Positions 1 to 8,300 of a stretch of 40,558 nt of DNA are shown piece after piece; within the stretch, counting starts at the first letter, position 1; each line of letters starts with the position of its first letter. This DNA is from Methylovulum sp. (lineage in GTDB: Bacteria > Pseudomonadota > Gammaproteobacteria > Methylococcales > Methylomonadaceae): positions 1 to 40,558 of the forward strand of contig NZ_JAQTZU010000027.1 in NCBI RefSeq assembly GCF_028687615.1, read 5' to 3'. The notes under the pieces were generated by a model. It searched no databases. It was not told the origin of the DNA and saw only the letters and a program-made list of their open reading frames with translations. The position numbers and the translations under genes were made by a program.

Positions 1-50
1 CGCGCTTGCCTAAGCCGCCGCTTGTGGACATTATCTAGCCGCTATTTCGA

Positions 51-1499
51 ATGACATTCAAAAACCTGTTATCGTTAAAATCCCTAATCATCCTCGGCTT
101 TGTCATTGCCGTTATCCCGTTGTTTCTGGCGGTGATTTATGCCGCTTTGGGGTTGCGGGAAACCTCGGCATTGGGTCGGATTATCAACACCCAAGTGTTT
201 GAACAAACTAAAGTGGTGCGCTTGGTTTTGCAAAAGACCGCCGATATTGAACGCAAAGCCCGCTTGTTCGTGTTGTTGTCCGACCCGGCGGTGCGCCAGC
301 CTTATGAGCGGCAATCCTATGAAAGTACGCGGGCGGCGTTTAAACAAGCCTTGGGCGAGTTGTTAAAACTGCGGGTTGATAACAAAATCGCTTTGTTAGT
401 CAATGAATTGTCTGAGAAAGAAACACTCATTTATCAACAGATCATCAGTTCAACAAGCGGCACTAATTCTAGCGTGGCGATTGATGAAGCGTTCCAAGGC
501 TTGCGCGATTCTTCGCATAATCTGTCGCGTGAATTTGAAAACCATGTTGACCATGAATTCAATGCCTTGCACCAGCAATCAGAAACCCTGGAAGAAGGCT
601 TGTTAGTGAAAGGGGCGGTGTTATTGTCAGTTTCGTTTGGGGTGATCGTGACCTTATTGCTGGTCATTTCGCGTTCCTTGCGCCAGCTCGATAGCAGCAT
701 ACGCCGTCTGGGTTCGGGGGAATTGGCGGAAACCATCGTGGTGGCGGGCCCTTCGGATTTACGGTATTTGGGCAACCGTTTGGAATGGTTGCGTAGCCAT
801 TTGCTGGAATTGGAAGTGTCGAAACAGCAATTCATCCACAATGTCGCGCGTGAGATTGAGCAGCCTTTGGCAAGTATCCGCGAGAGTGCGGAAATGTTGA
901 TCACCAACGCGGACGCGGACAATCCGCAGCAGGAAATCGCGCAACGCTTAAGCAATACGGTCGATAAGCTGAAAACCGTGTCTGATGAATTGATCCGCTA
1001 TAGCCAAATCAACACCAAACCGGACAGCATCCGTAAAGGCAACGTCAATATGAAAGCCTTGCTGGAATCGGTGCTGGAGGATTTTCAACCCCGTTTGCAA
1101 GACAAAAATCTTAGCGTGAAAAAACTGGTCAGGCCTGTAGAAATTGATGGGGTAGCAGAGCAATTACGCAGTATCATCGAACAATTGCTGGCGAATGCGG
1201 TGAAATATTCGCCTACGGGCGGCGAAATCCGCATCATGTTGCGTGATTCTGGGCAGCAAATGGAATTGGAAGTGGAGGATGAAGGGCAGGGCGTTGCGCC
1301 AGAAGATCGGGAACATGTCTTCGAACCGTTTTTTCGTGGCGAAACGGTCAATGCCGATGATGCAGGCCCGGGCTTGGGTTTGGCGATAGTCCGCGAATAT
1401 GTCGCCAACCACCAAGGCAAAGCCGAGATTATTGACCCTAGGGAAGACCAGCAAGGCGCACGGTTTCGTGTGCAAATCCCTTTGACTGGAGATGCTTAA
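51..1499 (+). CDS. GlrK/QseE-like sensor histidine kinase, phospho-acceptor His replaced by Arg
   Basis: This is a 482-residue membrane sensor kinase. Membrane segments lie at about residues 11-33 and 187-207 around a periplasmic helical region, followed by a HAMP segment, a HisKA-like helix and a HATPase_c domain. The ATPase N-box (LLANAVKYSP), G1 (DEGQGV) and G2 (GPGLGLAIV) look intact. The H-box reads FIHNVAREIEQPLASIRE. In the canonical VSHELRTPL alignment the phosphorylated His is Arg267 (codon cgt, 849-851). PLASIRE-type sequence after the H-box is typical of the GlrK/QseE group. A lipoprotein gene follows, as qseG follows glrK in enterobacteria. By sequence it should not autophosphorylate at the usual site. 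It may be a pseudokinase partner of the intact kinase at 2125. The kinase fold is certain; the GlrK grouping is tentative. Confidence 0.88.
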   Translation: MTFKNLLSLKSLIILGFVIAVIPLFLAVIYAALGLRETSALGRIINTQVFEQTKVVRLVLQKTADIERKARLFVLLSDPAVRQPYERQSYESTRAAFKQALGELLKLRVDNKIALLVNELSEKETLIYQQIISSTSGTNSSVAIDEAFQGLRDSSHNLSREFENHVDHEFNALHQQSETLEEGLLVKGAVLLSVSFGVIVTLLLVISRSLRQLDSSIRRLGSGELAETIVVAGPSDLRYLGNRLEWLRSHLLELEVSKQQFIHNVAREIEQPLASIRESAEMLITNADADNPQQEIAQRLSNTVDKLKTVSDELIRYSQINTKPDSIRKGNVNMKALLESVLEDFQPRLQDKNLSVKKLVRPVEIDGVAEQLRSIIEQLLANAVKYSPTGGEIRIMLRDSGQQMELEVEDEGQGVAPEDREHVFEPFFRGETVNADDAGPGLGLAIVREYVANHQGKAEIIDPREDQQGARFRVQIPLTGDA

Positions 1500-1503
1500 C
1501 CAC

Positions 1504-1533
1504 AATGGACGCAACATTAATGGACGCAACATT
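1504..1533. repeat. 15-bp direct tandem duplication at a start region
   Basis: The 15-mer aatggacgcaacatt occurs twice back to back, so an in-frame ATG is duplicated (1505 and 1520) ahead of the lipoprotein gene. A GGAG at about 1488-1491 is the only Shine-Dalgarno-like run nearby. The duplication adds five codons if translation begins at 1505. Confidence 0.9.
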
Positions 1534-1537
1534 TTCT

Positions 1538-2119
1538 ATGCTAAAAATCAGTTTGGTATCCAGCCTATTCCTATTAGTTGGCTGCGCCGAATTTACCCAA
1601 AATTGGAACGGTAATTCCGCTACTTATTCAGAACCTTATGCCCAAGCCGATTTTGATGAATTGCTGGCGTTCGGTGCGACGATGGCAAAAGTGCCGTCGT
1701 CGTCACGCGCCGAAGCTTGCCGTACCTTATTGAAACGTCAACAAGAATCGCCAGGTGCAGGGTTTCAGTTGCACTTGCTGGTCGGGCGTTTGCTGTCCGA
1801 TAGCTGTGGCGACATTCCCAAAATTCTGGACGGTATCAATGCCATCCCTGCCGAAAATCTGGGTGATGAACGCTTGCAAAAACTGCTGGTGCTGGATACA
1901 GAAATATTGAAACGTATCAACAGCCAAGCGAACAATACGCCGGTTTGTCCAACGAAAAAATCCACGTCGCAAAAGCGTAAACAAAAATCCAGCCAACGCT
2001 CAGTTGAAAGCAAAGAGTCCGACGCCGCGTCAAATGACGAAGCCCGTTTGCTGCGCGAAAAACTGGAAGCCATACGCTCGATGGAAAAGCATTTGGATGA
2101 AAGCGGCGGCGGAAATTAA
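1538..2119 (+). CDS. small lipoprotein (QseG-like position)
   Basis: This gene encodes about 193 residues with a typical lipoprotein signal: MLK, a hydrophobic stretch, then the lipobox LVGC. I chose the ATG at 1538 because it puts the Lys and hydrophobic core at the very N-terminus. Starts at 1505 and 1520 are in frame and only add MDATLMDATFS, encoded by a tandem duplication. The mature part is helical. It contains a Ser/Lys-rich stretch (residues roughly 140-165) and a charged C-terminal coiled-coil-like end. It lies between two histidine kinases, with only 5 bases to the second. Position and size recall QseG (YfhG), an outer-membrane lipoprotein that works with the QseE kinase. Sequence alone does not prove that family. 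Confidence 0.75.
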   Translation: MLKISLVSSLFLLVGCAEFTQNWNGNSATYSEPYAQADFDELLAFGATMAKVPSSSRAEACRTLLKRQQESPGAGFQLHLLVGRLLSDSCGDIPKILDGINAIPAENLGDERLQKLLVLDTEILKRINSQANNTPVCPTKKSTSQKRKQKSSQRSVESKESDAASNDEARLLREKLEAIRSMEKHLDESGGGN

Positions 2120-2124
2120 GCCTT

Positions 2125-3708
2125 ATGTTCCGTTTGCGTTTGGCGATAGTCATTATGGTGTCGTTGGGCTTTGTCTTGTTTTTAGGCATTGCCCTGTATT
2201 GGAGTTCCAACCAAGTCGCTTGGTATTTCCAGCGCAGCCAAACGGCGTATGACGCGTTCGATCATTACGGACGTTTGTCCCAAGAAGCTTACCGCCATTT
2301 CAAACAACGGCTGGACAGGCAAATCAGCGATACGCCAGCCGCACAAGCAGGTGTTGAAGCCTCCAAACAACGCCTTTACCAAGCCATGCAGGAACTGCGC
2401 GACATCGCCGTCAAAACCGAACAGGCAGGCGACGAATCCGACAAATCCGCCGAATTGGAACGGGTCGCCCATTTCACCGCTTTTTTGGATGCCAGCGAAT
2501 ACCGCTTTGACGACATCGAACGCCTACGCCAACAAGGCAAGCTGGACTTGGCGATGCAAGCCTTATCAAAATTCTCCGAAGAAGAAATTGACGGCAAATT
2601 CCAACCGCTGATTGATGCCGCCATCAACGCCGAGCGCGGGAAAGCCAGCAAAGCCAAGCAAGAGCTGGAAGATTTGGTCGCTAGGTCGCGTGGGTTGGCT
2701 ATTTTGGCATCGGTGTTGGCGGCGATTTTTAGCCTGGCAGCGGGGATATTTTTGTTGCGCGGCTTTAAAAAACCTGTCGAAGCCCTGATGAAAGGCACGG
2801 ACGAAATCGCTTCCGGTAATTTGGATTACCGGATTAGTGTCGATAGCCATGATGAATTCGCCTATCTCGCCAGCCATTTCAATCAAATGGCGCAGGAAAT
2901 CCATAGCCAGCAAAACAAATTACGCGAAGGCCGTGCGGTGCTGGAAAAACGGGTCGCCGAGCGGACGTTGGAGTTGCACCGCTTGAATGAAGAATTAAAA
3001 CGCATGGACACGGCGCGGCGGGAATTTTTGGCGGACATCAGCCATGAGTTGCGCACCCCGATTACCGTGATCCGTGGCGAGGCGGAAGTGACCTTGCGCG
3101 GCAAAGACCGTGCAGCCGAAGAGTATAAAGACGCCTTGCAACGCATCGTTGAATTGGCGATGCAATTAGGGGCTTATGTTAAAGACTTGTTATTTTTGGC
3201 CCGCGCCGACACGGCCCATCTGCAATTTGAATGGGATAGCTTGGATTTGACAGAATTGGTGGGCAGCGCCGTGGAAGATTTCCGCTTGATGGCGGAAGAA
3301 AATGGCAATCCCGTAGCTTTGCTTGCACCTAGCGATCCGCTGTGGATTTACGGCGATAGGCAACGGCTACGGCAGTTGCTGTTTATACTAGGCGACAACG
3401 CCAGCCGCTATTCCAAGCCCGCAGGCCAAATTACCGTCACGTTATGGCAAGAAGGCGAACAAGCCTTTTTCAGCATCAGCGACCAAGGCATAGGCATTCC
3501 AGCACAAGATCTGGAAAAGATTTTTGACCGCCGTTTCCGCAGCCAAAACGCCCGTCACTCCTGCGCGGACGGCAGTGGTTTAGGTTTGCCGATGGCAAAA
3601 TCCATTTTAAACGCGCATGGCGGGGAAATTAGCGTGGCTAGCGTAGAAAACTCTGGCTCGACATTTACCGTTAGGTTGCCGTTAATTGCACCAAATGATT
3701 TTCAGTGA
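2125..3708 (+). CDS. sensor histidine kinase (HAMP-HisKA-HATPase)
   Basis: This is a 527-residue transmembrane kinase. Membrane helices lie near residues 5-25 and 190-213, with a mostly helical periplasmic domain between them. They are followed by HAMP, a coiled-coil linker rich in Arg and Glu, and HisKA with the canonical FLADISHELRTPITVIRGE; the phospho-acceptor is His307 (codon 3043-3045). The ATPase domain carries a variant N-box (LFILGDNASRYS), DQGIGIP and GSGLGLPMA. All catalytic boxes are present, in contrast to the upstream kinase. The gene starts 5 bases after the lipoprotein gene and is followed, after a 95-base gap holding a palindrome, by an OmpR-type regulator that is its likely partner. 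The stimulus is not evident. Confidence 0.93.
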   Translation: MFRLRLAIVIMVSLGFVLFLGIALYWSSNQVAWYFQRSQTAYDAFDHYGRLSQEAYRHFKQRLDRQISDTPAAQAGVEASKQRLYQAMQELRDIAVKTEQAGDESDKSAELERVAHFTAFLDASEYRFDDIERLRQQGKLDLAMQALSKFSEEEIDGKFQPLIDAAINAERGKASKAKQELEDLVARSRGLAILASVLAAIFSLAAGIFLLRGFKKPVEALMKGTDEIASGNLDYRISVDSHDEFAYLASHFNQMAQEIHSQQNKLREGRAVLEKRVAERTLELHRLNEELKRMDTARREFLADISHELRTPITVIRGEAEVTLRGKDRAAEEYKDALQRIVELAMQLGAYVKDLLFLARADTAHLQFEWDSLDLTELVGSAVEDFRLMAEENGNPVALLAPSDPLWIYGDRQRLRQLLFILGDNASRYSKPAGQITVTLWQEGEQAFFSISDQGIGIPAQDLEKIFDRRFRSQNARHSCADGSGLGLPMAKSILNAHGGEISVASVENSGSTFTVRLPLIAPNDFQ

Positions 3709-3722
3709 TAGAGGCAACTTCT

Positions 3723-3754
3723 GCTGGTTCCCAAGCTTGAGCTTGGAAACCAGC
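3723..3754. repeat. 14-bp inverted repeat between kinase and regulator genes
   Basis: Arms gctggttcccaagc (3723-3736) and gcttggaaaccagc (3741-3754) pair with one mismatch around a 4-base loop. It lies in the 95-base gap between the kinase stop and the regulator start. It could partially attenuate readthrough into the regulator or simply be a REP-like element. No T-run follows. Confidence 0.8.
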
Positions 3755-3803
3755 AAAACCAGCAAACCAGTGAAACGCACAACTCAAAAAAGGTAACGCG
3801 GAC

Positions 3804-4484
3804 ATGCAAATACTGCTCGTGGAAGACGATGAACGGATTATTGATTTTGTCCAAAGGGGCTTAAAGGCAGAAGGCTATGTGGTCGAAGTCGCCCGCAATG
3901 GCTTGGACGCGATTGCTTTAGGTAGCGAAGGCCAGTTTCAAACCATCATTCTGGATTTAGGCTTGCCTGATATCAACGGGCGGGAAGTCTGCGAGCGGCT
4001 GCGCAAAGCGGGCATCGACACGCCCATCCTCATGCTAACGGCACGCGATACCGTACAAGATAAAGTCAGCGGTTTGCGCTCAGGCGCAGACGATTACCTG
4101 ACCAAACCGTTTTCTTTTGAAGAATTGTTGGCAAGAATCGAGGCGTTGATGCGCCGTCGTGGCGGCGGGCTGAAAGCGGAAAGCAAAACATTGCAGATAG
4201 CCGACCTCGTCTTAAACTTAGAAACCCATGAAGTGCATCGTGGCGGCAAACGGATTGAGCTAACGCCCAAAGAGTTTACCTTGTTGGAATGCTGTATGCG
4301 GATGCCCGGCAAAGTCATCAGCCGCACCCGTATCCTGGACCAAGTTTGGGGTTACAGCACCGATCCGATGACCAATGTCGTGGATGTCTATATCCGCCAA
4401 TTACGACGGAAAATTGATGATGGTTACGAATTGAAACTACTTAAGACCGTGCGGGGATTTGGCTATAAATTAGATGGATTCTAG
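3804..4484 (+). CDS. OmpR/PhoB-family response regulator
   Basis: This is a 226-residue two-domain regulator. The receiver domain (about 1-120) has the acidic pair Asp8-Asp9, phospho-acceptor Asp51 (ILDLGLPD) and the conserved Lys in YLTKPF. The C-terminal winged helix (about 130-225) shows ELTPKEFTLLE and the recognition-helix region VVDVYIRQLRRKID, ending GFGYKL. It is read in the same direction as the kinase at 2125 and is the natural output of this array. The two sensor genes upstream share this one regulator unless others lie outside the window. Targets are unknown. A double hairpin element begins right after the stop codon. Confidence 0.95.
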   Translation: MQILLVEDDERIIDFVQRGLKAEGYVVEVARNGLDAIALGSEGQFQTIILDLGLPDINGREVCERLRKAGIDTPILMLTARDTVQDKVSGLRSGADDYLTKPFSFEELLARIEALMRRRGGGLKAESKTLQIADLVLNLETHEVHRGGKRIELTPKEFTLLECCMRMPGKVISRTRILDQVWGYSTDPMTNVVDVYIRQLRRKIDDGYELKLLKTVRGFGYKLDGF

Positions 4485-4486
4485 TC

Positions 4487-4533
4487 GGAGCGCGGGCATC
4501 CTGCCCGCTGTGCGGCCAAGATGGCCGCGCTCC
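4487..4533. repeat. double-hairpin REP-like element
   Basis: Two adjacent perfect hairpins, gcgggca/tgcccgc and gcggcca/tggccgc, sit inside an outer ggagcg/cgctcc pairing. The whole 47 bp can form a three-way junction. It starts 3 bases after the regulator stop and lies between convergent genes. It may serve as a bidirectional transcription barrier, although no clear T-run follows. Confidence 0.8.
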
Positions 4534-4621
4534 AAAAACCGAAAACTTAACAGTTTAAAGTCTCTGTATTTTAATGTTGTGCCGGTTTTTCAATGCTTTT
4601 TACCGTCTGGATTTGCATGGC

Positions 4622-5377
4622 TTAAAGCAGCAGTTTCAAGCCGACTAAAACCGTGATGATCTCATAACTGCGTTTAATCCATTTGTTGCCTTTTAAAATC
4701 GCCAGATGCGCCCCCAAATAGCCGCCAACAAAAGAACCCAATAACAGCACTGGAATCCAACTCCATTTCACCTCTGAGATGAGCGCCAGCACCACCGCGC
4801 CCGAACCGTTCCAAAACAAGCCGACGATGATTAAGGTGTAAGCCACGGCGCGTTTATAGTCCATGCCGAACCAGCGTATCAATAACAAGGTGGCAAAAAG
4901 GCCGGTGCCGGAAGCAATCGAACCATTTAAAAAGCCAATTAAAAATAACAAACCACCGCCGATGATTAGCCCTTGTTTATCTCGATGCTGCGGTGCGTAG
5001 TGCTGGCCTAGCTGCTTTTGAAAAAAAGAATAAATGCCTAAGGACATCGTCAACAGCCCTAATGCCAATTTAGCGACGCTATCGGGAATGTGGATCACCG
5101 CAAACGAGCCTAGGACAACAGCGGGCACACCAACAGAGAACATAAACCCGGCGAAGTTTTTTTCCACGATGTCTTCTTTCAGATAACGCACCGTCGCACC
5201 CACGCCTAGGGCAACTGAAGCGACTTTATGCGTGGCTAGGGCGACGCTAAAAGACAATCCCAAAAAAATGAGTACCGGAAATTGGATTAAACCCGCACCG
5301 CCACCTGCCAGTGCAGAAAACGTGTTGGCAATCAGGGACGCGATAAAAACGATGAGTTGTTCAATGAGAGGATTCAT
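4622..5377 (-). CDS. TSUP (TauE/SafE) family membrane permease
   Basis: This is a 251-residue, highly hydrophobic protein with about eight predicted membrane helices arranged as two repeats. The N-terminal motif NTFSALAGGGAGLIQFPVLIF and the second-half motif LNGSIASGTGLF match the TauE/SafE (TSUP) family of anion or sulfur-compound exporters. The transported substrate cannot be read from sequence. The start at 5377 gives the usual family length. The gene lies 31 bases downstream of a small membrane protein gene on the same strand and converges on the two-component array. The two minus-strand genes may be co-transcribed. Confidence 0.9.
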   Translation of the reverse strand: MNPLIEQLIVFIASLIANTFSALAGGGAGLIQFPVLIFLGLSFSVALATHKVASVALGVGATVRYLKEDIVEKNFAGFMFSVGVPAVVLGSFAVIHIPDSVAKLALGLLTMSLGIYSFFQKQLGQHYAPQHRDKQGLIIGGGLLFLIGFLNGSIASGTGLFATLLLIRWFGMDYKRAVAYTLIIVGLFWNGSGAVVLALISEVKWSWIPVLLLGSFVGGYLGAHLAILKGNKWIKRSYEIITVLVGLKLLL

Positions 5378-5408
5378 AAAGGTTTAGGCGGGTAAAACGG
5401 GGTGTTTG

Positions 5409-5615
5409 CTAAAAACGGAAGAAATAGGGGACAGCAATCAACACCACACCGACCAAAACCAGCACAACTGCATTCGGCATAAAATACGGGTACGCCATTA
5501 ATGCCAGGCCGCACACAAGCGGGATAAGCATTGACTGTTTCTTGCCATAGATAAAGAAACCAAAACCGATAGAACCAAACAACACACTCCAAAGAAGTCC
5601 CGATTCGCCACTCAT
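5409..5615 (-). CDS. small 68-residue integral membrane protein
   Basis: This encodes 68 residues with about three hydrophobic segments (LLWSVLFGSIGFGFFIYG, MLIPLVCGLALMAYPYF and VVLVLVGVVLIAVPYFF). The purine-rich run aggggggc a few bases before the ATG at 5615 is a strong ribosome binding site and decides this frame over an overlapping 72-codon frame. Small proteins of this type are common and conserved in proteobacteria but have no assigned function. The gene precedes the TSUP permease by 31 bases. An accessory role to it is conceivable but unproven. Confidence 0.75.
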   Translation of the reverse strand: MSGESGLLWSVLFGSIGFGFFIYGKKQSMLIPLVCGLALMAYPYFMPNAVVLVLVGVVLIAVPYFFRF

Positions 5616-5847
5616 TTGCCCCCCTTAATTTATCATCTGACCCGTTAATTTCTTAGCAATCGCCCTCAAACAAGTTTAAACGAAATCCAAAAAAGTAGTA
5701 ATTGTGGAGTCTAGACTAATAACGACGGGTTGGACATTTAAAACGATTTTGTGGAAGCCAGGAGAAGCCTGGATGGTTTTTTTGATGAAATCTGGCAGAA
5801 ACTTTGGGGAATGGGTACAAGAAACTATTGGCCGCATAAATGGACTT

Positions 5848-5957
5848 AGGATTTGGCTAAAAATAACTTCCCGGAACCATTCTTGAAACCCTAGACCTGA
5901 CAGGTTTCAAAAACCTGTCAGGTCTTAATATCGGGAAGTTATTAATGGTCAAATCCT
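5848..5957. repeat. MITE-like element, family A copy 1 (110 bp)
   Basis: This 110-bp unit begins aggatttggctaaaaataac and ends with its imperfect reverse complement (about 25-bp termini, 3 mismatches). A 15-bp-arm palindrome (agacctgacaggttt and its complement) sits at the centre. It is 107/110 identical to the copy at 12172-12281. It encodes nothing. The two near-identical copies 6.3 kb apart indicate recent mobility or conversion. Confidence 0.92.
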
Positions 5958-5982
5958 TACCCCTATCTGGCGGGAATTCTAA

Positions 5983-6136
5983 GCTGAATGGTGGGCTGAC
6001 GCATGGGATGATGCGCGTGATGCGGCGGAAAAGGAAACGGGGGGTGTCTTACGAGAAATTTCCTGAATAATGCCCTTGGACTGGCGAGGATATTTTGTCG
6101 GACACTGGGTTTGCGCCGCTTTTTGAAAATCATTAA
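5983..6136 (+). pseudogene. C-terminal remnant resembling DUF29
   Basis: From about 5983 a frame reads EWWADAWDDARDAAEKETG. After the run of six G (about 6038-6043) the sense continues one frame over as SYEKFPE, stop, CPWTGEDILSDTGFAPLF, then ENH and a final stop at 6134-6136. The order ARxxAxxET, FPE, CPWxxEDIL is what I recall from the end of DUF29-domain proteins. A frameshift and a TAA within FPE-CPW make it a dead remnant. The gap 5616-6183 holds this, one family A element and a terminator. The 60-codon frame at 5704 has no family resemblance that I recognise. Confidence 0.45.
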
Positions 6137-6141
6137 CCTGT

Positions 6142-6173
6142 AAAGCGCGATAGACCATAGTCTATCGCGCTTT
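6142..6173. terminator. strong bidirectional terminator hairpin after dapD
   Basis: Arms aaagcgcgatagac (6142-6155) and gtctatcgcgcttt (6160-6173) are perfectly complementary over 14 bp around a 4-base loop. A/T tails lie on both sides. It lies 10 bases beyond the dapD stop and would end the minus-strand operon. Confidence 0.88.
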
Positions 6174-6183
6174 ATGGAGTTGA

Positions 6184-7017
6184 TTAATCCCGCAACAACT
6201 CATTAATCCCCGTCTTGCTGCGCGTCCTTTCGTCCACTTGTTTGATAATCACCGCGCAATACAGGCTGTAGCTGCCATCAGCCGAAGGCAGGTTGCCTGA
6301 CACGACGACAGAACCTGCCGGGATGCGCCCGTAAGAGACTTCGCCGGTCATGCGGTTGAAAATCTTCGTGCTTTGGCCGATGTAAACGCCCATAGAAATG
6401 ACGCAACCATCTTCAACGATCACGCCTTCAACGATTTCAGACCGTGCGCCGATGAAGCAATTGTCACCGATGATGGTCGGGTTGGCTTGCAAGGGTTCCA
6501 ATACGCCGCCGATGCCGACACCGCCGGATAAATGCACATTTTTGCCGATTTGTGCGCACGAACCGACCGTCACCCAGGTATCAACCATCGTGCCGCTGTC
6601 CACGTAGGCGCCGATGTTGACGTAAGACGGCATTAAAATCGCGCCGGGGGCGATGTAGGAGCCGTGGCGGGCGACGGCGTTTGGCACGACACGGACACCC
6701 GCTTGGGCAAAGTCTTCTTCGCTGTAAGTGGAGAATTTGCACTCGACTTTATCGTAATAACGGGTGTTGCCGCCGTCCATCAGGCGGTTTTCGTTGATGC
6801 GGAAGGACAACAGCACGGCTTTTTTCAACCATTGGTGCGTAACCCAGTCGCCGTCAAGTTTTTCGGCGACTCTAAGTGTGCCGTTGTCCAGCAAGCCCAA
6901 CACTTCGTTGACGGCTTCGCGCACTTCGGTGCTGGCGTTGGCTGGCGTGATGTCGGCGCGGTTTTCAAAAGCGGTGTTGATGATGTTTTCCAAGGTGTCA
7001 ATTGAATAGTCGTTCAT
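6184..7017 (-). CDS. dapD: 2,3,4,5-tetrahydropyridine-2,6-dicarboxylate N-succinyltransferase
   Basis: DapD transfers succinyl from succinyl-CoA to tetrahydrodipicolinate in the succinylase branch of lysine and meso-diaminopimelate synthesis, in the cytoplasm. The 277 residues match the usual length (about 274). The N-terminal helical domain is followed by a left-handed beta-helix made of hexapeptide repeats (for example [46 protein letters not shown]). It lies 12 bases downstream of dapC, the next enzyme in the pathway, and is followed by a strong terminator. The start at 7017 gives the normal N-terminus, although the Shine-Dalgarno sequence is weak (A-rich). Confidence 0.97.
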   Translation of the reverse strand: MNDYSIDTLENIINTAFENRADITPANASTEVREAVNEVLGLLDNGTLRVAEKLDGDWVTHQWLKKAVLLSFRINENRLMDGGNTRYYDKVECKFSTYSEEDFAQAGVRVVPNAVARHGSYIAPGAILMPSYVNIGAYVDSGTMVDTWVTVGSCAQIGKNVHLSGGVGIGGVLEPLQANPTIIGDNCFIGARSEIVEGVIVEDGCVISMGVYIGQSTKIFNRMTGEVSYGRIPAGSVVVSGNLPSADGSYSLYCAVIIKQVDERTRSKTGINELLRD

Positions 7018-7029
7018 GATTTTTTCTTT

Positions 7030-8232
7030 TTATAAAGTGTTGAGGAAATTTTTAATGCGATGGGCGGATTTGATACATTCATCCAGCGGTGCGACCAAGG
7101 CAATCCTGACATGGTTTTCGCCTGGGTTGACGCCGTTAAATTCGCGGGATAGGTAACTACCGGGCAGGACGGTCAGGTTTTCATGCGCGAACAGTTTTTG
7201 GGCGAACTCACAGTCATCTATCGGCGTTTTCAGCCAGACATAGAAACTCGCGGCGGGTTTGTTGATCGTGCAAGCTTCGGACAAAATGGTGATGAAAGCG
7301 GTGAATTTGTCGCGGTATAGGCGGCGGTTTTCAAGCACATGGTGTTCATCCTGCCAGGCTTTGATGCTGGCGTGTTGCGTCGGCAACGGCATCGCGCAAC
7401 CTTGGTAGGTGCGGTATTGGAAATAGGGTTGCAAAACCTCGGCGTCACCGGCGACAAAACCGGAACGTAGGCCCGGCGCGTTGGAGCGTTTGGACAGGCT
7501 ATGGAACACCACGCAACGTTTGAACGCGCTATTGCCGATGCGGTGGGCGGTTTCCAGCAAACCCACGGGCGGCTGGGTTTCATCGTCATACAGTTCGCTG
7601 TAACATTCGTCCGAAGCGATGATGAAGTCATATTTATCCGCCAGATCCAGCAGTTTTACATGGTCGGCTTGGCCCATCACCGCGCCGCTGGGATTTCCAG
7701 GCGAGCAAATATACAACAACTGGCAACGCCGCCAAATGCGTTCCGGTACGCTGTCAAAATCCGGCAGATAACCGGTGGCTTCGGTGCTGTTGACGAAATA
7801 CGGTTCCGCGCCCGCCAACAAGGCCGCGCCTTCGTAAATTTGATAAAACGGGTTGGGCATGATGACCACCGGTTTTTCGCCACCGCTGGCGTCAACCACA
7901 CATTGGGCAATCGAAAACAAGGCTTCGCGGGTTCCGCTGACAGGCAAGACTTGGGTGTCTGGGTCCAGCGCGTCCACAGGAATTTGGAAACGTTTAGATA
8001 GCCAGCCGGCTATCGCCATGCGCAGTTCCAATATGCCTTTGGTGGTCGGGTAAACCCCCAAGCCTTGGATATGCGTCAGTAAGGTCTCTTCAATGAAATG
8101 TGGCGTTGGATGCGTGGGTTCGCCGATTGATAATGAGATATGGGCTTTGTCATGCGGTGGCGTGATACCGTGTTTCAATTGTGCCAGTTTTTCAAACGGG
8201 TAGGGGTGTAAATATGGTAGGTTTGGGTTCAT
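7030..8232 (-). CDS. dapC: succinyldiaminopimelate aminotransferase
   Basis: This is a fold-type I PLP aminotransferase of about 400 residues, DapC type. It makes N-succinyl-LL-diaminopimelate from the keto product of DapD using glutamate. The N-terminus MNPNLPYLHPYPFEKLAQL is characteristic of DapC and supports starting at 8232 rather than at the longer in-frame starts up to 8274. The PLP Lys is Lys248 in SLSKRSNAPGLRSGF. The substrate and PLP motifs SPGNPSG (177-183) and SDECYSELY (207-215) are present. It lies immediately upstream of dapD, so the two consecutive pathway steps are co-expressed. Confidence 0.94.
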   Translation of the reverse strand: MNPNLPYLHPYPFEKLAQLKHGITPPHDKAHISLSIGEPTHPTPHFIEETLLTHIQGLGVYPTTKGILELRMAIAGWLSKRFQIPVDALDPDTQVLPVSGTREALFSIAQCVVDASGGEKPVVIMPNPFYQIYEGAALLAGAEPYFVNSTEATGYLPDFDSVPERIWRRCQLLYICSPGNPSGAVMGQADHVKLLDLADKYDFIIASDECYSELYDDETQPPVGLLETAHRIGNSAFKRCVVFHSLSKRSNAPGLRSGFVAGDAEVLQPYFQYRTYQGCAMPLPTQHASIKAWQDEHHVLENRRLYRDKFTAFITILSEACTINKPAASFYVWLKTPIDDCEFAQKLFAHENLTVLPGSYLSREFNGVNPGENHVRIALVAPLDECIKSAHRIKNFLNTL

Positions 8233-8300
8233 TGATCGGGACTGACGCATTAAAAAGGTGTGGAATCCAGACAAATTTGGATTCCAGGGGGTTTCTCAGA

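Noticed and set aside
5704-5886. 60-codon open frame as a gene
   Set aside because: It runs into the family A repeat, has no convincing ribosome binding site and resembles no family I know.
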